64,000 nt of DNA from assembly GCA_030998225.1 (NCBI GenBank), contig JAPYXD010000698.1, forward strand, positions 971,001 through 1,035,000, given 5' to 3'. This DNA is from Diplolepis rosae (taxonomy: Eukaryota; Arthropoda; Insecta; Hymenoptera; Diplolepididae). Below the pieces are notes generated by a model, which did no database searches, was not told the DNA's origin, and worked only from the letters and a program-made list of their open reading frames with translations. The translations under genes were made by a program, and so were the position numbers. Of the stretch, positions 41,215 to 53,050 are shown piece by piece. Every line of letters begins with the position of its first letter. The stretch's first letter is position 1.

Positions 41215-41700
41215 AATCGTATATCTTTGGATTAAAAATTACCATTGTTCAAAGACAACTGTCACTATACAAAATCTCAACATTGCCTAATGTAAAAATT
41301 ACTATAGGTCTGGAATGATACGGTCTGAAATGAATGGTATAACAGTTTATTAAAGCTACGGGAATTTTCACTGCAAGCCAGAGTCAACGTAGAGTGCTAC
41401 AACTATAGGAAATTCTGCTATGTTTAGAAGAGTATTAAAAAAAAATGTCTTTTTTTCGACTTAATGAACACATAGCTTAGCTTTACTACTGTTCTCGCCT
41501 CGTTGACTAATCTTGTCCTTGTCATTGCTACATCTTACACGGCTACTTCTCTCTCACACTCACATTATAACATCGCACGAACTTACACACTACAGCTCCC
41601 TATCAACTTAGAAACTCACATACATTTGATCTCTGTAACTTCGAACTTCTATTTATAATTCCAATTTTGTGAAATTTTAACGGTTCTTCCAGACGAATAA
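41215..41700. other. Non-coding spacer
   Basis: Nothing coding was seen. The word TAACGGTTCTTCCAGA at about 41678-41693 recurs at 52249-52264. Confidence 0.4.
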
Positions 41701-41723
41701 TTGAAGAACGAGAAAAAATCTTC

Positions 41724-41806
41724 TTCAGCCCGGACTCGAACCGGGGCTTCCACTTTACATGAGTGGTACACTAAACAATTACGCCGATTACGCCACCGAG
41801 GCTTTA
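41724..41806 (-). repeat. tRNA-like sequence, likely SINE head or tRNA pseudogene
   Basis: The minus strand shows an A-box-like TGGCGTAATCGG and a perfect T-arm (CCCGG/CCGGG stem around TTCGAGT), followed after GCTGAAGAAGA by a T-run that could end pol III transcription. The acceptor stem does not pair well (GCCTCGG versus GCTGAAG) and no clean 7-base anticodon loop is seen. A SINE or pseudogene is therefore more likely than a working tRNA. Confidence 0.6.
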
Positions 41807-41869
41807 GCATATTCTTCCTTATTCTTCATAGTCACACAAAAAATCACAGAATTTCAGGTTGACTTACTT

Positions 41870-43235
41870 TTACTTTTCAAAACAGTCTACTTGTAGCTCG
41901 ATACACTTTTTCCAGCAATTTTATCATTTTTTCAAGCCATCTAAAAAATAATATTTGAAAATTTCTTTAAAATAGGTCTCTGTTTCGGTGATAACGTCCT
42001 CGTTTGACTAAAATCTCTTTCCGACAAGCCATTTTTTCATGTTTTGAAACAGGAAAAAGTCATGGGGATTCAAATTTGCCCAATACGGTGGGTGCGGCAA
42101 CAATTTGAACTTTAATTCGTGCAATTATGCCATTGGAACAGCACAGGTCTGCACGCGTCCATTGTCCGGATGAAAGAGTACTTTTTTCTTTGCCAAAAAA
42201 GAGCGTTTTTTCTTGATTTCTTTTCCCAGCTGGGCCAATAATGTCGCATAATATTAACACTAGAACTACCGACGATTGAGGTATACCTACTTCTACCATG
42301 TCAAACAAGTCATTTTGACTCCCCTTGGTAGTTCTAGCGTTAAAAAAACCGTTCTCATCATTTTGCCGGTCAATTCCAGCGCCTTCGCCTTCTTCGGGGC
42401 TGGTTCGACGGGTGTTGTCCACTGTTTCGTCTGTTCCTTTGTCTCGAACGTGGTAAAAATGGATCCAAGTTCCATCAACTGTGATGTACCGATGCAGAAA
42501 TTCACTAGGATTGCGACGGGAAAGCGCTAAACTAGCCATCGAATCAGTCATATGGTTGCATTTATTCTCGACGGTGAGTAAACACGCACTCATCTTGCTC
42601 ACAGCTTTTTAATAGACAATTTCTCATGCAAAATTGTAATTACTGTGACATGTGATTCTCGCACTTTTCAATCACCGATTGTTTAAAATGTTATAGTGAA
42701 GTTTTCGATGATTTCTGGCGTTGCTGCCCCAACTGGACGTCTCGAACGAGGTTCATCACGAGTGGATGTACGACCACGTTTAAACTCATTCTCCTAATTG
42801 TACACAGTTTTAAACGGTGGTGCAGATATGCCATAAACTTCATCTAACTCGGCCTTTATTTCTTTTGATGTATTGCCTTTTATATAGAAGAGTTTAATTA
42901 CTGCACGAAATACGTTTTTCTCTATTTTATTGCATTCATAAGATTTGTTTGCTTTGATCGATTGTGAAAATTGAACTACGCGACGGATCTGGTTGAAAAT
43001 TTGATAGTAGTCTGTTAAGAGATGGTGTTCTTTAGAAATATAATTCTTCCAATATTTTGAGCGTCATCTGGTTCATTTTGTAATGACTTACTGATCTGCC
43101 CTCGTAGCATTCGAGTGATTAACGTATTGAAATTAAAAGAGCAAAAATATAGTTTCGAGAAAAATGCTTTCACAGTTTGAAAGATTCGGGTATAATCCGA
43201 TTTTTAAAAAATATCACATAGGTGGACCCCCTTAA
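41870..43235 (-). pseudogene. Mariner transposase pseudogene, minus strand
   Basis: Reading down from about 42930, the frame gives VFRAVIKLFYIKGNTSKEIK then AELDEVYGISAPPFKTVYN, a stop, then EFKRGRTSTRDEPRSRRPVG, the mariner HTH domain. Further down FLHRYITVDGTWIHFY marks the first catalytic aspartate region (VDxTW), then PVEPAPKKAKALELTGK. Stops and frameshifts are frequent, and the later catalytic part is decayed. The far end GGGGGTCCACC next to TTAA (43221-43235) may be the 5' terminal repeat. It is broken by a small MITE at 42258-42339. Confidence 0.85.
42254..42343. mobile_element. 82-bp TTAA-flanked mini-element inside the mariner
   Basis: CACTAGAACTACCGA (42258 on) and TTGGTAGTTCTAGCG (to 42339) are inverted ends, with TTAA on each side (42254-42257 and 42340-42343). 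The insertion interrupts the mariner reading frame and so is younger than that copy. The TTAA duplication suggests piggyBac-type mobilisation. Confidence 0.8.
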
Positions 43236-45388
43236 GTACTTAGTAGTTCAATGCAAAGTACAAAGAGTTCGTTTATACACAGGGCTTTTTGTGTCTTGTG
43301 GAATAACCCCTTTCATCCATCAAATTATTAGACTCCAAAACTTCGACATGCCTTAGTAGTTTATGCATCGTATAAAATTGCGGGCTAGACATTTAAATTA
43401 TGCTTAACCCTTTAAGGATATGGTTAAAGTCATTAAGTATAAGATAAAAATAATAAAGTAATTCTTATATTTTCTGTTACTTATATATTGTATAATATAT
43501 TTATTTATGCTTGTGTGTGTCTCATATATATGTATGTAATTTGATTTCTTTTCATTTTTCTGAATAGATGAATTGTACTTTTTCCTATTGTATCTTCATT
43601 CCTGCAGAAGTTAGTTAAAAAAATTAAAAACTCTTAACATTATAATTGAAATATATATGTCATGTAAATGTTAAATAATCTTACTTGCAAGAATAGCTAA
43701 AAATGCATTAACGTTTATCAACAAAATTAATTAACTGCGTGAAAACTGCTTAATTTCATTTTAATACAACCCTATAAGGCTAAACTTTTTAAAAATAATG
43801 CTGAAAAGTATGTTTTTTAATGTTTAAATAGAAGGTTTGTGAGCTGTCTAACTTCTTTTTGGTTAAATTCTAGAATATCAAACCATTGTACCTTTCCAAC
43901 ACTTTTTTCGTACTTTAAAGACTTAGAGACAGTTTTTTCAACAATTCATTCAGTCAGGCGAGGCGTTAATTGGGTCGGAGGTCAATGCTCTCCTTTCAAC
44001 AACAAAAAAAGAATGGCGAATGCCAGAACAAAGAGACTTCTTGCAAAAACGACAAGTTCCTGGTTAGTCTTCAGAGCTAATATTAATTCACTTTCTCGTT
44101 TGAAGTTTCAATTTATAGAAAAGTTGTAACTTGAAAGAAAATGACAACAAAGGCAATTTCAAGGGAAAAAAATTTCAAGGACTATGAGTCAATTGACGCC
44201 ACTATTACTTTAATTTAATCATTTATCGCTATTTAAATTGTCGAAATGTATTATTTGCATCGTAATTTCTTTTTAAAATAACATATATTTGGTCTTTTCT
44301 CACATGTAGAAAAAAGAAACAGATTGTACAAAAGTATCTTACAAGTAAGTAAGAAACATATGTTCAGTCTTCAGTTCCTGTCAAGAATGACATATGTACT
44401 TGTGTAAAATTATGTAAAATAGCAAAACAGTTTGAGTCTAATGTTCCTTACAAAAAACAATTTAGGTACTCAAAATAATAGTTTGTACATCCAAGCATTT
44501 AAAATCTTTGCCATAAACTTTAAATCTGCCAAAAAAAAGAACATATAAATCATACAAGAAATACACACTGGCTGGTCATTTTGTAAGAAAAAAAACTTTG
44601 GTTATTGTATACTCTCCCTGATTTCTATAAAATTAATTATTATCATTGAAAATCATGATGGAAAATACAACAGAATAAACCCTATGGTAAATACAGATGC
44701 ACAGTGGAATTCTATATCTTCATTTTTTAAGAAATGGATACTGGTATATTTATAATTATTCAGGAATTTTATATTATTTTTCAATAATAAATAATCCCTC
44801 TATATTTTCCATCATGATTTCAAATAATTTGATCTATTATCAAAAATTACTATTACCTCTTTAATAGATGGTCTTTGGCCTTATTTCGATATTCAAAAGA
44901 AAGCATGAGCAAATATAAATTATCTCCAGGGAAAACAATGACAAAGACAAGCAAAAAGAAAGCTTCCCATAAAATAGAAAATAGTCAGCCAAATATAAAT
45001 TTGCTGTTGAGTGAAAATACAAGTCTTTCTAAACGCGATTGAATAATTATCACCTATTTTTTATCTCGAAATTTTAACATTATTTCCATTAAACTTTCCA
45101 TAATTTTAAGACATTGCACCGTTTCTCAGAGTTCTGGTTTATTTTACCTATAGACAAAGTCATTTGTCCTTGCATATAAATGCACTTTCGTGCAGCAAAT
45201 AACACAATAAACTTTACATATATAGTATGCTCTCAAAGTAAAATATTCTGGCTTTATTGCAAAACAATTTCCAGAAAACACGGTTTAAACGTGTTTTGAC
45301 TCACAATTTTCAGACGATAAAAATTATTGAACGTGCTACGATAAATAAATAAACAGATAAATATATATTTATTTTATATATTACATAC

Positions 45389-45449
<61 letters not shown>

Positions 45450-45990
45450 GGCGTGACAAAAAAACGCGATATTTTTTTTTTCACGAAAATTTAAAAATAT
45501 TGTAGAACATGTCTAAAGAAAAATTCTGTCCAAAGCACAGCTCGTTATTTCAATTTTACGAGGTTGTTTCTCATCGTACCTAAGGTTTTTCCATTTAAAT
45601 AACACAGATTATAGGCATTTTCTACATTATTTCCTTCCGCAAGCTATGATAAAATTGTTTTTTTATCAAATAAATACGTAAGCCTTATTCAGAATTAAAT
45701 TCTCTATAAAAAATTCTATTGAGTCGAATTCCTATCATCAATATTGCATTTTCTACAGAGCCTCAAAATTTTAATTTCTAAAAATTTTGCGTTTTTTTAA
45801 TTTTTTAAGCTAAACTATTTAAGATAGGACAAAAAGTTAAATGGAAATTTTGTAGTACATTTAGTCCTCTACAAAAAAGTTCTGAATACATTTTTTGTAT
45901 ATCATGAATATTTACTAAGTTACAGATTCTCAAATTTCTACTAAACTTTTCGTGCTGCCATCAATAGTTCACTTGATAAGATCGTCTAAC
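43236..45990. other. Gene-free AT-rich sequence
   Basis: No gene recognised. An open frame at 43839-44129 has no family resemblance and is probably chance. (TA)n of about 50 bp lies at 45396-45446. Confidence 0.5.
45396..45446. repeat. (TA)n microsatellite
   Basis: An uninterrupted AT dinucleotide run of about 50 bp. Confidence 0.95.
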
Positions 45991-46043
45991 TTCAGCCAAA
46001 ATTTGTGGCGTAATTTTAGTACATGCTCGGCGTATTCTTTTTT

Positions 46044-46688
46044 TCATGTCCTCAAGCGACTTTCAAAAAAATATGGACCAATGAAGTGATCGCCAACAAT
46101 GCCGCACCAACAATTAACGTACCATGGATGTTGAAATGGTACAGTTCTCATCCATCGAGGATTCTCATTTGCCCAATAATGCATATTATGCCTATCCACA
46201 TTTCCCATATTTGCGAATTTAGCTTCATCAGAAAAAAGCACATGCCTCAAAAATGAGACATCTGTGCGCATTTTTCTACAAATTCAATTACAGAAATTGA
46301 CGCGTTTTAGGAAATCATTGCCGTACAAATCCTGATGTAATGACATACGATACGGATGGAACTTGTGTTGATGTAAGATTCTTAATACAGATCGCTGACT
46401 AATTCCACTCTTATTTTCCATTTGCCTGCTGCTCGCATGTGGGTTTAGTGCAGCAAAAGCTAAGATAGCAGCCGCATTATTTTCATTAAGAATTGGTCGA
46501 CGTTTGACTCCTGTTTGTTTCACTGTACCGAAGCGACAAAAACGGTCAGCTAATCGCTTAAAAGCCACGTGCGATTTTTGTTGCTTATCCGGATAACGAG
46601 CCGTATACAAATCTTGGATGTTTCTGTAATATTTACCGTATTCCCCCAGCACCATCAATATATCAAAATATTCTTGAAAATCGTTCAT
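46044..46688 (-). pseudogene. Tc1/mariner-type (DDE_3) transposase, truncated, one in-frame stop
   Basis: The N-terminal part (46688-46284) reads FQEYFDILMVLGEYGKYYRN then IQDLYTARYPDKQQKSHVAF, an HTH module (DUF4817-like) common in insect transposons, then a second HTH with ISQRSVLRILHQHKFHPYRM. A TGA at 46286-46284, four codons before MRTDVSFLRHVLFSDEAKF, sits in the same frame where a Trp would be natural; one base change would explain it. The DDE half has FSDEAKF (first Asp) and WCGIVGDHFIGPYFFE but ends at 46044 before the remaining catalytic residues. It is a recently inactivated or truncated copy. Confidence 0.85.
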
Positions 46689-47099
46689 TTTCCCGTTCCT
46701 ATGTACTCACATTAGAAGGTAATGCGTGACCAACTGATATGTGAACAAAAATGTTTACTTTCTGCCAATGTCAACAATACCCTATCGATGTATATTATCA
46801 TGGGTATCGTAAGAAATGAAAATAAATGAAAATGATTTTTCGACTATTTCATACTTTGCGTGACTAGAATGACCTTGCGTTTTAGGTCGCTGAATTCGTC
46901 TTAAAATCGGTAATAATGCCATCGAAAAAAAATACATGGTTGCATTTAAAAAAGTGGAGTTGACCTTGACGTAGCTTTAGCGCCTCCACCGATAAAAAAT
47001 AGGGTGGTCGAGTATGACGCCGGCCTTCTCGAACACTGAAACTTTTGTCTGAAAGATTTTTGGATATGATCAATAGTTTGAGTGCTATCGCTCTGTAAC

Positions 47100-47336
47100 A
47101 CTTTTTTTCTACTGGCGGGCCATAAAGTGGACTTTATTGCCCCGTGCGGGGCAAACAAATCCACTTTTTGACCCTATAGTAGAAAAAAAATCGTGTGCAA
47201 CACGGGAAAAACATTTATTTTACTCGTGTGGTTGTTACCCTCGCTTTGCTCGGGCATCAAACTTTACACTCGCAAAATAAATTTTTTTTTCCCTAGTTGC
47301 ACAATGTACTAATGTGCCTCACCCTGTATATATTTA
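47100..47336 (+). repeat. Dispersed repeat with CCCTCGCTTTGCTCGGGC motif and a CACCCTGTATA end
   Basis: It contains GGGGCAAACAAATCCACTTT, TGCAACACGGGAAAAACATT and ACCCTCGCTTTGCTCGGGCA, and ends TTGCACAATGTACTAATGTG, then CACCCTGTATA. The first two blocks are shared with 31040-31190 (inverted). The CCCTCG...CTCGGGC block is shared with the palindromes at 51540-51800. Confidence 0.75.
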
Positions 47337-49319
47337 TTGTATTACGAATTTATGAAAATCATTTTATTATTTAAATTATCAGATATATCAAATTTCATGA
47401 TAGAATCCGTGTGGAAATCGACTGAGCTTTGGTTGGGATTGTACTCGTATAACGCTCAAACTTTAACGTTCAAATTTTAGTTGGTATGATCTGAACATCA
47501 GCCTTTATTATTTTCATTCTTGGCTTTCTTGATCTTCTGATAGCAAAAACTATTAAAATATGAAAAATATATCTAATCAATATGTATAGAGGCGAAATAA
47601 ATCAAGCCAAAATTCGCTTCTTTTGTTACAGATGAACAATTAGTGGAATGAAATTCATTGTTAGTACTAATGAGGCGCTTTGAATTTTCTCTACGTAGAC
47701 GAAGGAACGAATTTATACCGAGTCTGAGTTAGTACTTTCTAAAGTTAGGCAATGAATATAGGTAAATAGCAGATTAAATATACACATGTAATAACTATTA
47801 GCCCTGCATTTCATACATTATTAAGTATAGATGATCTATTATACTCGTTATAAAACTTAATTTTTGCATATAGAATTTAATAAATATACTCGAACTAAAA
47901 ATCTTTGAAATTTCTTTTACTTGAGTAATTTTTATCTAGATAATATATGTTGCCTGAATTTTCATAAATACTTTATAAAGATAATATAAGAGCATAATTT
48001 TAAATGATGTAATATGGGGTTATTTCTAAGTGAGCACAAACAAATTTGTCCAACTAGGCACTAACTGGGCATCCATAATAGTTTGAATGTTACTCCTCAA
48101 ATGGAATAGATTCTATCGGAATAACAAGATGATAAGCAATTTAAACTGACAGAAATTTGTGAAACTGGGTTTTGAAAAACCTTCATCATATTTTGAATAA
48201 AGTTCACAGTAAATTAATCCACTCAAACTTATAACTAGAACAAATAAAAACCATAAATTAGGTTTGTTAAGTAACCCTCGTGTGCTTTAAAAAAATAATA
48301 CTTTAATGGCTGAATTAATTTTTAATGCATTCAGATTTTATTTTTTCAATACATCTAATTGAATTTCAGATGCAATTCTTTAATTAAAACAATTTAGCCA
48401 GTAAATTCTGCCTCGGATGCGATAGAAAGAACCGAGAGAAATCAAAAAGGAAATGAACAGAAAATAAAAACAAAATAAATAAAAGATGACTGTCAATTTC
48501 AGTCCGGGTTAGGTTATTTTTTCCACTTCAGTTTATCCATTGGAAGGTTAGCTAGAAAGACAGGATAGTTCTTAATTTATTTTTTTTTGTAATTAAGTTT
48601 TTACAGTTGAATTTTTATAGTTATTTAACATAAAGAAGCCTACTTTTAATAATGCTTTCATACAATAGAAAAATATAAAGTATAAAAGAGTTTTTAAGTT
48701 GTTCTTTCCAATGAACGAATCCAGAAAATTCTAACTAATTTACTTTGTTCGTAATTAAGCTGCAAAGTACCCGAAAAATAGTGTTCTTTGTTTTTAGCCT
48801 CTCTTTCAAACGCTCGGCCTGTAAAATCTTGCCTTACAGCCTTAGCTCTCTTTCTTCGTCACAGGTCACATAACATATACACATGCATATACATATGTAC
48901 ACAAAATAATTCGGTAGATTGAAGAAAAAATTCTGTTGAATAATTTAATCTATAGCACGCATATTCAAGATCGCCTAAAAGCAAATGCTATTAATTTAAA
49001 ATTTAAAGAAATCTGCTATAATATTTATAGCAAGAATGGAGACAATGATATATGGGAAATCTTTTTTATAATAGATTTTCTAATAAGTGTGAATTATTAT
49101 AAAAACGTACGTGGGTATAGGGTTTTGTCATGCTTTTCCAAATAGTTTGGTAATTTTTCAAATTTTGAATTTTAAATCGCAATTAAAAGGCAAGTACAAA
49201 GACCGTGTATCTAATAAAGAAGAATATAAGAAAAGATTAAATCACTTTGAGAGGATAGGATTTTTAATCGAAATCGATAAATGTTCAATTAAAATGATTT
49301 TTCAACCAAAACTTTATTA
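47337..49319. other. Gene-free AT-rich sequence
   Basis: No coding gene or RNA gene recognised on either strand. Confidence 0.5.
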
Positions 49320-49510
49320 ACTGAACACCAATTAGTGGCTAACCAGCCGCGAATTAGTGGCTGACTATAGCCACTGACTAGCGGCTTATCGTACAAAAAC
49401 GTTACAGTTCTGGACAGCCCCAGACCAGGCCTTATACTCAGCGCCAGAACTGTAAACCAGACAGTCTGGTCTGGCGCTGGCCAGCCCCATGAAATTTTTC
49501 CACACGGGTT
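49320..49510. repeat. G+C-rich segment with overlapping inverted repeats
   Basis: ATTAGTGGCT words repeat, and TATAGCCACTGACTAGCGGC is partly inverted against them. Further on, ACAGTTCTGGACAGCCCCAG pairs with CTGGCGCTGGCCAG and GCCAGAACTGT. Dense self-complementarity suggests a small foldback element or a structured RNA relic. Confidence 0.55.
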
Positions 49511-49589
49511 CAAGCTTAAATCTTACATCCCCATGGTAAACTTCAATATAGTTTGAGTTATTTTGGTCAATTCAAAAATAATTGAAAAT

Positions 49590-49815
49590 AAATCCGAGTT
49601 ATCGAATTAATCGAATGGATTTTGATAGCCATAATAAGCTGAAATTTAAATTTAAATAGGTTAATTGACAAACATCTTTCTGCATTCTCTACATGCACTA
49701 TAAATGGTATATTTCTTGAATTTTGTATAAAAGATATCGTGTACATCATGTAAGGGAATCATATAATTCTGACTCATGCCAATTTTGCATGTTTTCCTCA
49801 CTTATTACACAATGT
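49590..49815. repeat. Dispersed repeat, third copy of the 24170-24560 family
   Basis: GATAGCCATAATAAGCTGAAAT and CTCTACATGCACTATAAATG match 24180-24270; the end, CATGCCAATTTTGCATGTTT with TCCTCACTTATTACACAAT, matches 19706-19770 in inverted form. Confidence 0.7.
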
Positions 49816-50589
49816 GCTGATAAAATATGTGTGTCATGGGTTACAAACTGTTCATTCTTAAATCCCAAACTGTTTAAAATGTTGATAAATGCCTAGTTTA
49901 ATTTACAATAGACTTAATCTGTTGGTATTAAAAGTAGACGATTCTTAATTAGCTACATAATAATTGTTGTGACATTCGATATTACACTTGGTATAACTAT
50001 TGAATTCTTTGAAAAGTAATAGTTTCTCAAACCTGAACACGTTATCGTTGAAATCATGCAAAGGAAACAAGGAGCATTATTAGTCTCTTTAGAAGTATCG
50101 ACCGTTTGATCGATATTTACATTCGCCGTTTATATGGTATCCAGAGTCGGAATTTGCATATATATTGTATTACTATCCTCAACTACCTGTTTTATGTTTT
50201 GCCGTATGACGTATAAATTATGTTTCTTTCATGTAGTCAGAACTCACGTATTTGAAATAAAGCTATTAATTTTAAAAAAATTACTTATACGTAGAAGAGT
50301 AAGGCATTTATATAGGTAGTACTAACATATTTCATATACGTAAAAACAATACAATGGAAATAACATTCTGTATTTTAATATAGCTGTTATAAACATAATT
50401 ATATCCCAAAGAATTGTTGTACCTTTATTATAGTGTCACAGTTCCTTATCTATTTATCCTTGTATGGAAAAACTTTTTTTATCAATATTTAATAAAAGAA
50501 TATCGATAATAATGTCACATCCCGTGACGTATATTTGAATGTACTAGGGTATTTGATATTGACGTAATATTTCTATGAGAGGTCGCCAC

Positions 50590-51040
50590 TAATAACAAAC
50601 GGCTATCATTGTTACTGGAGCATATTATGCTGCATTATTGGATCGATTGGTTGACGAAATCTAGAAAAAACGGCCACATTTGAAGAAAAAAAAATCCTTT
50701 TTCATTAAGACAATGCACCATCTCACACATCGAACATTGCACAGGCATTAAAGCATGAATTGGGTTTCGAATCGCTTCCGCATCCACCGTATTCTCCAGA
50801 CCTGGCCCCCAGCGATTATTATCGGTTCCCAAACCTCAAGGGATGGCTGTGTGGTAGGCGTTTTGAGTCGAACGAAGTAGTTGAATGAGAAACAGAAGGG
50901 TATTTTGGAGGGTTTGACAAATCGTATTATTTGCAAGGCCTAGAAAAGTTGAAAAATCGTTGGACTCATTGTATCGAGCTAAAAGGAGAGTACAATGAGA
51001 AATAAAACCGATTTTTCCCAAAAATAGTATATTGTGCAAC
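50590..51040 (+). pseudogene. Mariner transposase 3' fragment
   Basis: Frames give TGAYYAALLDRLVDEI, a stop, then DNAPSHTSNIAQALKHELGF followed by ESLPHPPYSPDLAPSDYYRF. This is the mariner catalytic D-to-D segment with its HPPYSPDLAPSD signature. GLEKLKNRWTHCIELKGEYN follows with a terminal stop near 51005. Frameshifts at A-runs and in-frame stops show decay. The N-terminal half is missing. Confidence 0.88.
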
Positions 51041-51424
51041 GAGTGGGGGAAATGTTCGATTCAAAACGAATGCTTGTTCAAAATCGACCATCTCCCGCAA
51101 ATTGCACATATTATTTTGTCCAACAAACATGTGGAATGATGACATTTTACATTTGAAAAAAATAAACAAAACAAAAATTCGATGAATGAACGTCAGTTGT
51201 TGGATATGAAAAAACAAATAAAACGTTGACAAACTGTTGCGCGTGACTCAAAACCCGCTTACTGTGTCGATTATATATACGTATTAAAGCTAAGAACATT
51301 TTTAACAGTGTATCCTACATCTTTTCAACTTTAATTTTTGAATTATATTTTATTTACTCTATTGTATATTTATTAATTCTGTCTCGTTTTTATGTAATTG
51401 TGGTACTAAAACTTTAAAAGTAGA

Positions 51425-52200
51425 GTTGAAAGTCGCTGTTTCAACCCGCTCCACAGTTACATCAAATCAAATTCTCAAAAGAGTTGCTATGAAATAGTAT
51501 ATTACATTACAAGGGGCGAAACACAGCGATTGCAATGAGTGTGAAGTTTGCTGCCCGAGTGAAGCGAGGGCTGCAATCACACGAATTGCTTTCGCTGTGT
51601 TTTGTTTCGAGTAATGTATACTTTCAACCCTAGGGTTGAAAATCGTAGTTTCAACCCGCTCTACAGGTACCGAAAATCGGATTTTCAAAAGAAGCGCTAT
51701 GAAAAATAGTATACATTACTCGAAACAAAACACAGCGAAAGCATTTCGTGTGATTGCAGCCCTCGTTTCACTCGGGCAGCAAACTTCACACTCATGCAAT
51801 CGCTCTGCTTCGCCCCTTGTAATGTAATATACTATTTCATAGCAACTCTTTTGAGAATTTGATTTGATGTAACTGTGGAGCGGGTTGAAACAGCGACTTT
51901 CAAACCTAGGGTTGTCAATCGTTGTTTCAACCCGCTCTACAGGTACCGAAAATCGGATTTTTAAAGGAGGCGCTATGAAAAATTATATGCATTACTTGAA
52001 ACAAAACACAACGGATTCAACGGATGTGAAGTTTGCTGCACTATACTTTTTCATAACACCTCTTTTGAGAATTTGATTTGATGTAACTGTAGAGCAGGTT
52101 GAAACTGCGATCTTTAACCCTACTTTTAAAGTTTCAATCCACTCTACAGGTACCGAAAATCGGATTTTTAAAAGTGGTGCTGTGAAAAATATGTTATTCA
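51425..52200. repeat. Head-to-head palindromic repeat cluster
   Basis: Arms 51425-51621 and 51709-51903 form a palindrome of about 195 bp per arm around an 87-bp spacer. The spacer module (TTTCAACCCGCTCTACAGGT, then ACCGAAAATCGGATTTTCAA) recurs at 51925-51970 and 52130-52175. The arm module (TTTTGAGAATTTGATTTGAT, then GTAACTGT) recurs at 51850-51880 and 52063-52093 in the opposite sense. Modules alternate in orientation over nearly 800 bp. No ORF of note. Confidence 0.85.
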
Positions 52201-53050
52201 ATAACGCATTTAATGCCTGGGATTTCTAATAAATTTAATATCGAAATTAACGGTTCTTCCAGAAGTGATGAAGTTGGTACTGAAGTTTATATATAGAAGC
52301 ATACAATTTACTTACTTATATAAATGTGAATCGATCGTTATCCTGTATTCAAATTATCAAGAAGAGAAGATTCTTCAAACCCACAAAGAGGTTCGGCATT
52401 AATAACGCATACCCGATGCCTGCGTTAGTCTACATGCTTACATTTTCAGAGGAAATGTATTCGAGTCATAATGACAGAAAACCGATGGCCTTTATCGCTT
52501 GAAGCAAATGCTAGAGCAATATGAAATTCAATTTCTGCCTAGACAAACGAATACAAATTACAGTTACATGACACATTACATACTCGGTTTAATGCCTGTG
52601 AAGCTGTACCCACACTATTAAAAAACCAACTTTTTTTTTAGAGTTCTGAGCTCCTTTAGAATAGTTCTAGGGTTCCTGATAGTTTTTAAGAATAGTTCCG
52701 GGGTTTACATGCCTCAAAAATCAGATTTTCAAAATGGGGGGCTAAGTTCACACTCCCCCCCACTTTCGAAAAATTTCAATTTTTTTCAGAGTTCTGGGAA
52801 GATTTAACATAGTTCTAGAGTTCCTGACGCTTTTCGACAATAGTTCCGTGAATTTCCGGGCACAGTGAACTTTCAAAAAAAAATTCCAGCCCCCCACTTT
52901 TTGCATATTCACTTTTTATCGATATATTTCTGTAGTACTCCAAGAGTTCTAGAGTTCTGTGTAACTCAAATTTTGAAAATTTTTATTCCCAAAAAGTTGT
53001 GGGACTTCAAAGTTGACCAAAATTTTGAAAATCAATTTTTGAAAAGTTCC

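Noticed and set aside
41724..41806. Functional tRNA gene
   Set aside because: The A and B boxes and T-arm are good, but the acceptor stem does not pair and no clean anticodon loop is seen.
43839..44129. 96-codon ORF as a small gene
   Set aside because: It has no recognisable domain, splice context or conserved-looking composition; it is within chance expectation.
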